A DNA stretch of 64,000 nt from positions 1 through 64,000 of the forward strand of contig NZ_JAFCJX010000022.1 in NCBI RefSeq assembly GCF_018130695.1, written 5' to 3'. A program made the translations under genes and the position numbers. Source of the stretch: Bradyrhizobium jicamae (GTDB lineage Bacteria; Pseudomonadota; Alphaproteobacteria; Rhizobiales; Xanthobacteraceae). This document shows, one piece after another, positions 16,054-23,847 of the stretch. How positions within the stretch are numbered: the first letter of the stretch is position 1; the number at the start of each line of letters is the position of its first letter. The notes below the pieces were generated by a model, which saw nothing but the letters and a program-made list of their open reading frames with translations, ran no database searches and was not told the origin of the DNA.

Positions 16054-16488
16054 ATGACCAGGGCGCTGCACACGACCAATGTCGTCGACACCTTCATCCG
16101 CGTCGCGGAGGACTGCCCGGCGCGGAGCGGTGAGGAGCCGCAGCCGCGCGGCGGCAATCCGACCGTTGCCACGCTGCAGTACGCGATGCTCGCCGGATCA
16201 CCCTACAAATACACCTCCGACGACGTCGTGTTCGCGACCTCGGCACCGGGCCGTGAGCTCGGTGCCAAGGCGACGAAGCATGAGCGCAGCCTCGCGCGTG
16301 AGACGTTCTTCTCGAAAGGCCAGGCCTGCATGCGCGCCTCGCCGCTCGGCAAGCGCTTCGGCTGGGGCGTGCATGCAGATGCCAAGGGTCGCATCGCGAT
16401 CTACGCTGTCGACAGCAAGCGCTATCAGGCGCTTTCGGCGGATCCCGAACTCACACAGGTCCGCGCGATGCGGTCAAGGCGTGCCTGA
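16054..16488 (+). CDS. DUF6157-family protein
   Basis: A 144-residue protein with the conserved pattern TTNVVDTFIRVAEDCP, YKYTSDDVVFAT and FFSKGQACMRASPLGKRFGWG, which I recall as DUF6157. Its function is unknown. ATG 16054 has GAGAG upstream; GTG 16048 is an alternative. It follows the GST gene by 12 bases, so it likely shares its promoter and the WYL operator, hinting at a stress or detoxification role. Confidence 0.75.
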   Translation: MTRALHTTNVVDTFIRVAEDCPARSGEEPQPRGGNPTVATLQYAMLAGSPYKYTSDDVVFATSAPGRELGAKATKHERSLARETFFSKGQACMRASPLGKRFGWGVHADAKGRIAIYAVDSKRYQALSADPELTQVRAMRSRRA

Positions 16489-16511
16489 TCCAACTCGGAA
16501 ATGAGTTTTAA

Positions 16512-16534
16512 ATCGATCAGTCTTGCTGACCGAT
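16512..16534. promoter_or_regulatory. Operator-like palindrome upstream of the NAD(P)-binding oxidoreductase
   Basis: ATCGATCAG (16512-16520) and CTGACCGAT (16526-16534) are complementary at 8 of 9 positions around TCTTG. It lies in the 220-base gap before the gene at 16709. No regulator gene adjoins, so the binding protein is unknown. Confidence 0.3.
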
Positions 16535-16708
16535 TGACGGACCTCCGACACAGCCGCGCTGTATGGTATTGTGGAGCGCGAGGAGATGAGCGTCATCACG
16601 CGTCTCGTCCGGGGCAGCAACGCCTGAAACAGCGTGGATCGGCGCGCTCATTGATTGCCTCAAGCAACCTGCAAGCCAAGCGCGTCCAACGACAATGGAG
16701 GATCGACC

Positions 16709-17461
16709 ATGAAGATCGTCGTGATCGGCGGCACCGGCCTGATCGGCTCGAAGACCGTTGCCATTCTGCGCCAGGGCGGCCACGAGGTCGTCGCCGCCTC
16801 GCCTAAGTCAGGCGTCAACACCATCACCGGCGAAGGGCTCAAGGACGCCGTGGCCGGCGCGCAGGTGGTGATCGACCTCGCCAACGCGCCCTCATGGGAA
16901 GACAAGGCGGTGCTGGAATTTTTCGAGACTTCCGGGCGTAACCTACTTGCGGTGGAATCCGCAGCGGGCGTCCGGCACCATGTCGCATTATCCATCGTCG
17001 CAACCGACCGGACAGACAACGGCTATTTCCGCGCCAAGCTCGCCCAGGAGAAATTGATCGAGGCCTCCGGCATGCCCTACACCATCATCCGCGCGACCCA
17101 GTTCATGGAGTTCCTTCGCGGCATCGCCGATTCAAGCGCGGATGCAAACAGGGTGCGGATCTCACCCGTCCTGTTCCAGCCCATCGCGTCGGATGACGTT
17201 GCTGCCAACGTTGCCGATGTGGCGCTTGCGCCGCCGCGCAATGGCATCGTCGAGATCGCCGGTCCGGAACGCGCGCCATTCAACGACATCGTGGCCCGCT
17301 ATCTGAAGGCCGTCGGCGATCCGCGTGAGGTGGTGAGCGACCCCAAGGCCGGATACTTCGGCGGCCAAGTTGAGGAGACTTCGCTCGTGCCGCTTGGCGA
17401 GGCGCGCCTCGGCCGCATCGGTCTCGACGAATGGCTCCGCCGCTCGCAGGCCGCAGCCTGA
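16709..17461 (+). CDS. NAD(P)-binding SDR-a (NmrA-like) oxidoreductase
   Basis: This 250-residue protein starts with a Rossmann motif, MKIVVIGGTGLIGSKT, and resembles NmrA/atypical SDR proteins (YTIIRATQFMEFL in the middle). These proteins act as redox sensors or NAD(P)H-quinone-type reductases. The YxxxK pair of classical SDRs is not evident. The start ATG 16709 is set by GGAGG eight bases upstream; the frame is open to 16655, but that part is not coding-like. It stands alone between two same-strand and opposite-strand units. Confidence 0.8.
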   Translation: MKIVVIGGTGLIGSKTVAILRQGGHEVVAASPKSGVNTITGEGLKDAVAGAQVVIDLANAPSWEDKAVLEFFETSGRNLLAVESAAGVRHHVALSIVATDRTDNGYFRAKLAQEKLIEASGMPYTIIRATQFMEFLRGIADSSADANRVRISPVLFQPIASDDVAANVADVALAPPRNGIVEIAGPERAPFNDIVARYLKAVGDPREVVSDPKAGYFGGQVEETSLVPLGEARLGRIGLDEWLRRSQAAA

Positions 17462-17518
17462 TCCCGCATCGGCGCGTCGCCCCGGCTGTCACGAGCGGGG
17501 CGTGGGGAACGCCGCGCT

Positions 17519-18304
17519 TCAAAACTTCGGCGGCCGCTTCTCGGCGAATGCCTTGATGCCTTCCTTGATCTCCGGCCCACGCATGCTGTCGCGGTGACGG
17601 GCATCGGCGGCTTCCTCGTCGAGCTTGCCGCGGGCGAATTCGTTGATGGCGCGCTTCATGCCCGCCATCGCCTTCGGCGCGTTGCCGGCCAAAATCGCAG
17701 CGAGCTTGTCGACTTCCTCGTCCAGAAATTCGGGCGCCACCATCGCGGTGAGGTAACCGATCCGCAGCATCTCCGGTGCCGTGATCTTCTGCGCCGTCAG
17801 GAACAGCATCTTGGCGTTGTCGGCGCCGAGCCGCGTCACGTAGCGCTTGATGCCGTCCTTGTAGTAATGCAAGCCCAGCCGCGCCGCCGGCATGAACATC
17901 TCCGCGGTGTCGACGCCGATCCGGAAGTCACAGGCCAGCGCCAGATCGGTCGAGCCGCCATAGACGCCGCCGTTGAGCCGGCAGATCGTCGGCACGGAAA
18001 GATCCTCCAGCCGGTTCACCACCACCTCGAATGCCGAGCCCGCGCTCTGCTGCTCGTTGGCGCTCACCGCGCGCTCGGCGACCGAATTGAGATCATAGCC
18101 GGCCGAGAAGGCGCGGCCGGTGCCGGTCAGCACGAGTACGCGGATCGCCGGATCGGCTTCCACGCGGTCGAACAGTTTGACCAGTTCGCCGAGGTCCTCG
18201 GCCTGCAGCCGGTTGAGATGTTTGGGCCGGTTGAGGCGGATGGTGGCGCGGGCGCCACTGATTTCGAGCACGGGCGCGCTGGCGGTGTCGGCCGCGTCTG
18301 GCAT
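17519..18304 (-). CDS. Enoyl-CoA hydratase/isomerase family protein
   Basis: A 261-residue crotonase-fold protein with FSAGYDLNS as the oxyanion-hole loop and NGGVYGGSTDLALACDFRIG in the second block. The first catalytic position is Asp rather than Glu, and the second (FMPAARLGLHYYKDG) has no Glu, so standard hydration chemistry is doubtful. The C-terminal EGIKAFAEKRPPKF is typical. It follows the K+ channel gene by 10 bases on the minus strand, an odd pairing that may be chance. Confidence 0.82.
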   Translation of the reverse strand: MPDAADTASAPVLEISGARATIRLNRPKHLNRLQAEDLGELVKLFDRVEADPAIRVLVLTGTGRAFSAGYDLNSVAERAVSANEQQSAGSAFEVVVNRLEDLSVPTICRLNGGVYGGSTDLALACDFRIGVDTAEMFMPAARLGLHYYKDGIKRYVTRLGADNAKMLFLTAQKITAPEMLRIGYLTAMVAPEFLDEEVDKLAAILAGNAPKAMAGMKRAINEFARGKLDEEAADARHRDSMRGPEIKEGIKAFAEKRPPKF

Positions 18305-18314
18305 GGTGGCCTCC

Positions 18315-19427
18315 TTATTTGTTTTCTTGCTCGCGCCGCCTGGCCTCGACGTCGATGGTGTTGGCGAGATCGGGGTGCCGCGCCATCAGCAGGCGGAAGT
18401 CGACGAGGTCGAGCACCAGGAGCCGCGTCACCTTCGTGGTCGTGACATTGGCGCCGCGCACGGCGTTGCCGAGCAGCGCCATCTCGCCGAAGAAGGCGCC
18501 TTCGCCGAGCTTGACCTGCCGGCCCGGCAGCTCCACCGCGACCTCGCCGGCGGCGACGAAATACATGCAGTCGCCGCTGGTGCCTTTGCGGATGATCATG
18601 GTGCGCGGCGGCAGGTCCATGGTCCGCAGCATATGCGTGACGTCGGCGATCGCGGACGGGCCGAGCTTCTCGAAGAACGGTACCTTGCTGACGGTTTCCC
18701 ACGTCTTCAAAAAGTTGTCGCGCCGCGTCTCGGCAGCGAAGCCGGTGGCCAGAATACCGGTCCACAGCCCGAACACGCCGAGGCCCGAGATCATCACCAT
18801 CGCCGCCACCACGCGTCCCATCGGAGTGATCGGCACCACGTCGCCATAGCCGGTCGTGGTCAGCGTCACCACCGCCCACCACAGCGCGGCCGGGACGCTG
18901 CCGAAGGTCTGCGGCTGCACGTCGCGCTCGAGGAAATATTCGGCCACCGAGGCCAGGAACACCACCATCAGGAAGATCACGAGCACGCTGAGCAGCGGGC
19001 CTTTTTCCTGCACCAGCACGCGGCGCAACTGGCGCAGGCCGGGAATGCCCGGCACCACCTTGAGCACCCAGAGGATGCAGAGCAGCCAGGCCGTGCGCGG
19101 CTCGACGCCGCTGATGAGCGCGACCGGGATCGCCAGCGCGCCGACCGTGTCGATCAGGCCTGCGCTCGACAGCAGATAGACCGACCGCCGGCCCTGCCGC
19201 GCCATGTGGCGCAGCCGCACCAGCCATTCGAAGATGAAATAGACCAGGCACAGCCAGAGCAGCGCGTCGACCCAGCGATGGGCCGCCTCATAGGCCGGCG
19301 CGACCGTCTGCAGCGCCATCATGGCGACGCCGAGCGTCACCGCGAGATAGGCCACACGGGTCATGTTGCGGCCGGCGGTGGCGGACACGAATTGTGTCAA
19401 GGCCGGAGGAGCGAGCCGCTGGGACAT
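18315..19427 (-). CDS. Cyclic nucleotide-gated potassium channel (MlotiK1-like)
   Basis: This 370-residue protein has six predicted membrane segments (about residues 25-230), a K+ selectivity filter TTTGYGD at 190-196, and a C-terminal cyclic nucleotide-binding domain (about 250-350). The phosphate-binding cassette FFGEMALLGNAVRGA (312-326) keeps R324, needed for cAMP phosphate. Length and layout match MlotiK1 of Mesorhizobium loti. S4 is weakly charged, so gating is probably by ligand rather than voltage. ATG 19427 is preferred over a start 37 codons upstream. The divergent neighbour also binds cyclic nucleotides. Confidence 0.9.
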   Translation of the reverse strand: MSQRLAPPALTQFVSATAGRNMTRVAYLAVTLGVAMMALQTVAPAYEAAHRWVDALLWLCLVYFIFEWLVRLRHMARQGRRSVYLLSSAGLIDTVGALAIPVALISGVEPRTAWLLCILWVLKVVPGIPGLRQLRRVLVQEKGPLLSVLVIFLMVVFLASVAEYFLERDVQPQTFGSVPAALWWAVVTLTTTGYGDVVPITPMGRVVAAMVMISGLGVFGLWTGILATGFAAETRRDNFLKTWETVSKVPFFEKLGPSAIADVTHMLRTMDLPPRTMIIRKGTSGDCMYFVAAGEVAVELPGRQVKLGEGAFFGEMALLGNAVRGANVTTTKVTRLLVLDLVDFRLLMARHPDLANTIDVEARRREQENK

Positions 19428-19743
19428 CGGACGTGGAATGCCTGTCGCTGAAATGGACAAAACCGGCCCTGCCGCTGCAGGGGCCAATGCCACAAACTGC
19501 CCGCCTGCGGGCAAGCCGTCAACGCAAGCAGCCCACACAGCACATTAATCCCGGCCCGATTTCATCCCTTCGTCGGATGCCGGCGCTGCCTGTCAGTGAA
19601 TTTGACCCCTCAAACGTGAGAATCCCGACAAAACGTCGCGTTTTCCCCGTATATCAGGAATGTAAGCCGGTGTTTGCGACCGCGGCCGCGCATCGGCGAC
19701 TAATAGAGCGACATTCACTTCTTGAGAAATTGGTTGGTTTCCG
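19428..19743. other. Divergent intergenic region between two cyclic-nucleotide genes
   Basis: These 316 bases hold both promoters. A palindrome AAAACG-TCG-CGTTTT lies at 19630-19644 and a short GC hairpin CCCTGCCGCTGCAGGGG near 19473-19489. No convincing reading frame is present. A Crp-type TGTGA-N6-TCACA site is not seen. Confidence 0.5.
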
Positions 19744-20412
19744 ATGGATACCTCTCACCTCGCACAGCACGCTGGCGCCGCCGGCAGTTTCTTCGCGTCG
19801 ATCTTCGTGGTCGCGACGCTGTCGATGCGGACCATGATCCCGCTACGCGTCTTCGCCATCCTGACCAACATCGTGCTGATCGTCACTGCGATTCCGACGC
19901 ACAACTATGCGACGCTGATCCTGCACGCCATCCTGCTGCCGATGAACACCTACCGCCTGCACCAGATGCTGCAGCTGGTCCGCGACGTGAAGAAGTCGGT
20001 CAACAGCGACCTGTCGATGGAGTGGCTGAAGCCGTTCACCACCGAGCGGAAATGCACGGCGGGCGAGGTGCTGTTCTACAAGGACGAGAAGGCCGACAGC
20101 ATGTTCTACATCACCTCCGGCCGCTTCCGCCTGGTCGAGTCCGGCATCGAGCTGCCGGTCGGCGCCATCGTCGGCGAGTTCGGCATGCTGTCGCCGACCA
20201 ACACGCGCACCCAGACGCTGGAATGCATCGAGAGCGGCATGGTGCTGTCGGTGACCTATGACCAGGTCGAGCAGCTCTATGTGCAGAACCCGGCCTTCGG
20301 CTTCTACTTCCTGCGGCTCGCCAGCGCCCGGCTGTTCCAGAACATCGCGACCCTGGAGCAGCGGCTGGCCCAGCACACCGCCCCGCAGGTGGTCGAGCCG
20401 AAGCCCGCATGA
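19744..20412 (+). CDS. Membrane cyclic nucleotide-binding protein (Popeye-like layout)
   Basis: A 222-residue protein with two or three membrane segments in residues 13-70 and a cyclic nucleotide-binding domain from about 90 to 200. The cassette GEFGMLSPTNTRTQT (144-158) has the Glu and Arg expected to hold the ribose and phosphate. There is no DNA-binding domain. The arrangement recalls Popeye-domain proteins and could couple cAMP or cGMP to membrane events. Its stop overlaps the start of the next gene by four bases (ATGA), so the two are translationally coupled. The K+ channel gene is divergent. Confidence 0.8.
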   Translation: MDTSHLAQHAGAAGSFFASIFVVATLSMRTMIPLRVFAILTNIVLIVTAIPTHNYATLILHAILLPMNTYRLHQMLQLVRDVKKSVNSDLSMEWLKPFTTERKCTAGEVLFYKDEKADSMFYITSGRFRLVESGIELPVGAIVGEFGMLSPTNTRTQTLECIESGMVLSVTYDQVEQLYVQNPAFGFYFLRLASARLFQNIATLEQRLAQHTAPQVVEPKPA

Positions 20413-21305
20413 GCACCGGAGGCACTGCATTGCCGGATGACGACGGTCTGCTGGCTTCGCTGCGTTACCTGTTCTCCGACATCATCGGCGAGCAGGACGA
20501 TACGCCGCCCCTGCTGCCCGAGGCGCTGCCGGCGGCGCTCGCGCCCGCCGTCAGCGACGCCATCCATCTGTTGATCGACTATCAGGGCGTGTCCTACGCC
20601 AAGCTCTATGTCGATCGCCTGAAGCGCTTCGTCGGCCGCCGCGGTGTCGACGAGGCGATGCTGGCCGACATCGCGCAATTGATGGCGCAGCGCATGGCCT
20701 ATCAGGATCCGATCAGGCTCGCGCAGCAGAAGCTGGTCGAGCTCGAGGAGGCGCAGCGGCGCTTCCAGCCGCGCTCGGCCGACGACGTCAAGAAATTCCG
20801 CGTCGACGAGATGGTCGGCGCGCTGCCTGCGGTCGTCGCCGATCCCATGCTGGCCGTGCTGGAGAAGTTCGGCTGGGTCCGCAAGAACGTCTCGATCCGC
20901 TTCAGCGCCAACAGTCCGTTCAGCGTGCGCCGGCTGAAGATGGAGGCGGGCCTGAAGCGTTGGCGGCTGTTCTCGGTGCGCTATGCCTCCGAGCGGGTCT
21001 GGGTCGAGCGCTGGCTGCACATGATCGACCGCAGCCTGACCAAGCAGCCGAAAGCCGCGACGGCGGTGATCGAGACCGCGACCATGATCCAGGGTTTTGG
21101 CGATCCCTACCGCCAGGGCATTGCCGATTGGCACGCCATCATCGACGGCCTGGCGAAGCCGACCTTCGACGGGGCACTGGCGCTGTCGGATCTCGCGGCC
21201 GCGATCTTGGAAGCCCGCGTCGCCGTGATGCCCGACCCGCGGCAGGCCGCGCTGAAGCGCAAGATCGCGGAGATTCGCGCAAAGGTGCCGGTCGCGACGA
21301 ACTGA
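20409..21305 (+). CDS. Stand-alone DUF6537-like (IorB C-terminal-like) protein
   Basis: This 298-residue soluble protein contains LIDYQGVSYAKLYVDRL and LMAQRMAYQDPIRLAQQKL. I recall these as features of the C-terminal DUF6537-type part of indolepyruvate ferredoxin oxidoreductase beta subunits (DYQDVAYA-, MAYEDTIRVA-like). The catalytic gamma domain of that subunit is absent and no oxidoreductase partner lies nearby. The start overlaps the stop of the membrane cNMP-binding protein, suggesting the two work together. Function is unknown; the family link is a recollection, not a search result. Confidence 0.6.
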   Translation: MSTGGTALPDDDGLLASLRYLFSDIIGEQDDTPPLLPEALPAALAPAVSDAIHLLIDYQGVSYAKLYVDRLKRFVGRRGVDEAMLADIAQLMAQRMAYQDPIRLAQQKLVELEEAQRRFQPRSADDVKKFRVDEMVGALPAVVADPMLAVLEKFGWVRKNVSIRFSANSPFSVRRLKMEAGLKRWRLFSVRYASERVWVERWLHMIDRSLTKQPKAATAVIETATMIQGFGDPYRQGIADWHAIIDGLAKPTFDGALALSDLAAAILEARVAVMPDPRQAALKRKIAEIRAKVPVATN

Positions 21306-21311
21306 TCGTTT

Positions 21312-21430
21312 GTAGGGTGGGCAAAGGAGCGAAGCGACGTGCCCACCGTCCACGGCGTGCTCGCGATGGTGGGCACGCTCTCATGTCGTGTGTGGAAATA
21401 CCGCCCGCGTGAGCGCTTTGCCCACCCTAC
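21312..21430. repeat. Palindromic intergenic repeat, GGGTGGGCAAAG type (copy 2)
   Basis: GTAGGGTGGGCAAAG (21312-21326) is perfectly complementary to CTTTGCCCACCCTAC (21416-21430), with an inner GTGCCCACCGT / ATGGTGGGCAC pair. It is the second copy of the element at 1546-1628 and lies between convergent genes, where it could end both transcripts. Confidence 0.75.
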
Positions 21431-21448
21431 CGATTCCGCCCGACAAGC

Positions 21449-21670
21449 TCACCGCTCGTAGCGCGGCGGGTCGTCGTAGCCGTGGCGGCTCGAATAGAAC
21501 AACAGGCCCATCAGCGCGACGCCGACGATCGCGAGCAGGGCGGTCGCGACGCCGAACACGACATAGCCATAGGTCGGTACCGCCGCATCGGGCAGTTCCA
21601 TGCCTTCATAGGCGTAGATGCCGACGACGGCGAGAAGGGCCAGCAGGCCGATGCTGATTGCAAGTCGCAC
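21449..21670 (-). CDS. Small inner-membrane protein, two TM segments
   Basis: A 73-residue protein with two hydrophobic segments (about residues 3-20 and 33-57) and a short charged tail (SSRHGYDDPPRYER). GTG 21670 is chosen because GAGGCAG lies upstream at a good distance; a TTG at 21721 would add 17 residues. I do not recognise the family. It lies at the start of a block of small orphan genes. Confidence 0.6.
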   Translation of the reverse strand: MRLAISIGLLALLAVVGIYAYEGMELPDAAVPTYGYVVFGVATALLAIVGVALMGLLFYSSRHGYDDPPRYER

Positions 21671-21758
21671 GTTGATCTGCCTCGGTTCCTCGCGGGTCGT
21701 GATCGCTGCACTGCGAATCAATCCCTCGCAAGGCCGACAGGGCTGGTCATTCGACCGA

Positions 21759-21989
21759 TCATTTCGCCGCGACAGCTCGCTTCGCCAGCGCGGCTTTATC
21801 GAGTGCGTCCTGGCCTGCCGCGGTCAGTTCCGTGAGCGTCGTCCTGCCGCTCTCGGCGCATTTGATGATGTGTCTGGCAACGTATTTGCGGGTGGCATGT
21901 TCCTCGCCGTGCGGCATCGCCTGGCAGATCTGGTCGAGTGCCATGTCCATCGCGGCGAGGGTGCGCGAATCGAACTGTTCCTTGATCAT
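21759..21989 (-). CDS. Conserved small hypothetical protein (76 aa)
   Basis: This is a soluble helical protein of 76 residues: MIKEQFDSRTLAAMDMAL, then GEEHATRKYVARHIIKCAESG. I recall very similar proteins in Bradyrhizobium and other rhizobia, of unknown role. The ATG is preceded by GGGAGAG. It is followed by, and on the same strand as, the small membrane protein, with a second small gene upstream. Confidence 0.7.
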   Translation of the reverse strand: MIKEQFDSRTLAAMDMALDQICQAMPHGEEHATRKYVARHIIKCAESGRTTLTELTAAGQDALDKAALAKRAVAAK

Positions 21990-22034
21990 CGCAAGCTCTC
22001 CCGGCGGCTGTGATGTCTTGCGTATGTCTTGCGG

Positions 22035-22229
22035 CTATTTGTGGAGCGTCAGCAGTTCGCTGACCTCCATCACGGTCTCGGTCTGTCGTGCTTTACGCAT
22101 CAACGCCTCACGCTCACGTCCCGGCGGCAGGCGGCGCGCCTCGATCCGGACCTGGGTGGCGAATTTCTGCAGGCGATCTTCAAACGATCCGGCTGGCCGG
22201 ATTCGGTTGCGCTTCTTCTTGTTGGGCAC
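22035..22229 (-). CDS. Small basic protein, ARRLPPGxxR family member 1
   Basis: A 64-residue basic protein starting at GTG, with RIEARRLPPGREREALMRKARQTET. The protein at 33866-34072 has the same core (KARRLPNGPRRDALLREASLNET), so the two are members of one small family in this genome. Helical and without membrane segments; function is unknown. Confidence 0.6.
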   Translation of the reverse strand: MPNKKKRNRIRPAGSFEDRLQKFATQVRIEARRLPPGREREALMRKARQTETVMEVSELLTLHK

Positions 22230-22328
22230 TGCCGTCTCCCGATAAGAGCACGAATGCTAGGCGGGTTCCTGCGGCGCGTCGTTAACCTATGACAGCGCAG
22301 GCGCGGCAAAAACGCGCGCGTGAGGTGA

Positions 22329-22353
22329 GGAACGAATGCCGCGGCCATGCGTA
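22329..22353 (+). promoter_or_regulatory. Possible EcfG-type general-stress promoter
   Basis: GGAAC (22329-22333) and CGTA (22350-22353) are separated by 16 bases. The known EcfG consensus in alphaproteobacteria is GGAAC-N16/17-CGTT, so the -10 has one mismatch. The genes downstream (22465 and 22754) are of a general-stress type. Sequence match only. Confidence 0.3.
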
Positions 22354-22404
22354 ACCCAACGCGTCCGCTGTTTGCCCCCCGAGAGCAGCGGACCACTCCG
22401 GTGA

Positions 22405-22436
22405 AGGGCCCCGGCGAATTTTGTCGTCGGGGCCCT
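22405..22436 (+). terminator. Strong GC hairpin before the small stress-type genes
   Basis: AGGGCCCCGGCGA (22405-22417) pairs with TCGTCGGGGCCCT (22424-22436) with one G-T wobble and loop ATTTTG, followed by CGTCGTTT. It could be an attenuator or leader hairpin for the gene at 22465, since no plus-strand gene ends just before it. Confidence 0.45.
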
Positions 22437-22464
22437 CGTCGTTTCAAGCCAGGGAGAACCGCAC

Positions 22465-22671
22465 ATGGTGCATTCGCAGCACGGTATCGTCAGGGACGAC
22501 AAGGGCCAGGAACAGCCGGCCGACAAGCGGCGCGCGCAGACTGTGCACAAGGCCGATCCGAACAAGTCTGTCTCGCGCGAAGCGACGCGCGATCCCGGGC
22601 TCAGCGATGCCGAGAAGACGCCGGGCTCCGGCATGGTGCCCGACAACAAGGGCGATGCGCCGACCGGCTGA
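22465..22671 (+). CDS. Small hydrophilic, disordered hypothetical protein (68 aa)
   Basis: A 68-residue, highly charged protein with no hydrophobic core (KGQEQPADKRRAQTVHKADP), probably disordered, similar in character to desiccation- or stress-related small proteins. ATG 22465 has CAGGGAGAA upstream. It precedes the PRC-barrel gene by 82 bases and follows a possible EcfG promoter and a strong hairpin. Function is unknown. Confidence 0.6.
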   Translation: MVHSQHGIVRDDKGQEQPADKRRAQTVHKADPNKSVSREATRDPGLSDAEKTPGSGMVPDNKGDAPTG

Positions 22672-22753
22672 TGCCGGCGCAAGCGAAATGCCGCTGGAAC
22701 GATCGCATCGAGCGCCTGTTGCCCTTCCACGACACCAACCAAGGGAGAGCCAC

Positions 22754-23116
22754 ATGGCGATGGACGACAAGGAAATCGGCAATCTGATCGGCAGCGACAA
22801 GGTCGAAGGCACCGCGGTCTACGGCGCGGACGAGAGCAAGATCGGTTCGATCGAGCGCGTGATGATCGACAAGGTTTCTGGCCGCGTGTCCTACGCGGTG
22901 CTCGGCTTCGGCGGCATCCTCGGCCTCGGCAATGATCACTATCCGCTGCCCTGGCAGTCGCTGAAATACGACACGCGGCTCGGCGGCTACGTCACCGGCG
23001 TCACCGAGACGCAGCTTCGCGGCGCTCCGAGATACGGCAGTGATCGCGACTGGAATTGGAGCGATACCGGCAGGACGCGTGCGGTCAATGACTACTACGG
23101 CGTGCCGGTGGTCTAG
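22754..23116 (+). CDS. PRC-barrel domain protein
   Basis: This 120-residue protein has a PRC-barrel (about residues 8-85): NLIGSDKVEGTAVYG, KIGSIERVMIDKVSGRVSYAVLGFGG. Such stand-alone PRC-barrel proteins are common in rhizobia and often belong to the general stress response; their ligand is unknown. The ATG at 22754 has AAGGGAGAG upstream, which rules out the longer in-frame extension. It lies in the same direction as the small gene at 22465. Confidence 0.85.
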   Translation: MAMDDKEIGNLIGSDKVEGTAVYGADESKIGSIERVMIDKVSGRVSYAVLGFGGILGLGNDHYPLPWQSLKYDTRLGGYVTGVTETQLRGAPRYGSDRDWNWSDTGRTRAVNDYYGVPVV

Positions 23117-23300
23117 AACGGAGCACGCAACATGAAAGCGCTGGCCGCCGTCGCAAGCACGATGAAGCCGGTGGCGGTCAGCACGAGACAGGCTTTTTCG
23201 AACAAGGACATTGGCGCCCCTCGGCGTCGAATCGGATGAGCGCCGCGAGTCTGAACCAACGCGCGGCTTGCGTCGCTAACCTGAGATATGCGGAACCCGG

Positions 23301-23486
23301 TCAGGTCGGGCTCGTGTCGTTGGAGAATTTCGCGACCATGCGCGTGCCCTGCCAGACCTCGATATCGGGATCGCTGAGCCGTCGACGCGCGACCTTGACG
23401 GCCTCCGCGTCGTCTGCGCAGTCGAGGTCGAGCCGATCCGTGATGTGTCCGCTCACATCCAGAACGTAAACCCGATAGTCCGCCAT
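23301..23486 (-). CDS. Small hypothetical protein (61 aa)
   Basis: A 61-residue protein, MADYRVYVLDVSGHITDRL, DCADDAEAVKVARRRL, KFSNDTSPT. I recall a common short rhizobial family with this YRVYVLD-x-DGHI layout; its role is unknown. ATG 23486 is preferred over a start 17 codons upstream, with GGGGAAC before it. It stands alone. Confidence 0.65.
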   Translation of the reverse strand: MADYRVYVLDVSGHITDRLDLDCADDAEAVKVARRRLSDPDIEVWQGTRMVAKFSNDTSPT

Positions 23487-23847
23487 GCGCCGTTCCCCAA
23501 GGAAGCCGAGCTTTACGGAACGGAGCGCATCGCGCACTAACCTATGTGATCGTGCGGCTTGAATCCGGCGGCTGTGGCGCGTCTGCAGCGCGTCCGATTT
23601 GTGCGATGCTGCAGGCGGTCAACAGGAACCCCGCGCCGGTCGCAGGCGTTCTCATAGGTTAATTCCAGAGCTGACCGTCAGCTGGAACGTTGGCCCTTCA
23701 GCGAAGCCGCAACAGGCTGCCCCGGAGCGACCGCATCCGGTCTCTCCGGCGAATTGCTGAGCTGTGTCGTGAAGCGATACGCGTGGAATCTAACATACGT
23801 TATTGAAATCCGGCCGACGGTTACCCGATGAACACGCGGGGAGACTG
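23487..23847. other. Intergenic region upstream of the Crp/Fnr regulator
   Basis: These 361 bases hold no convincing gene. A perfect EcfG-type spacing is present: GGAAC at 23625-23629 and CGTT at 23647-23650, 17 bases apart, directed toward the Crp/Fnr gene. CTAACCTATG at 23540-23549 and CATAGGTTAA at 23653-23662 are near-inverted copies of one another. The region just before the Crp gene is AT-rich (AACATACGTTATT). Confidence 0.4.

Noticed and set aside
17519..19427. A functional crotonase-K+ channel operon
   Set aside because: The 10-base spacing suggests co-transcription, but I know of no functional link between the families, so it is noted in the annotation and not reported as a system.
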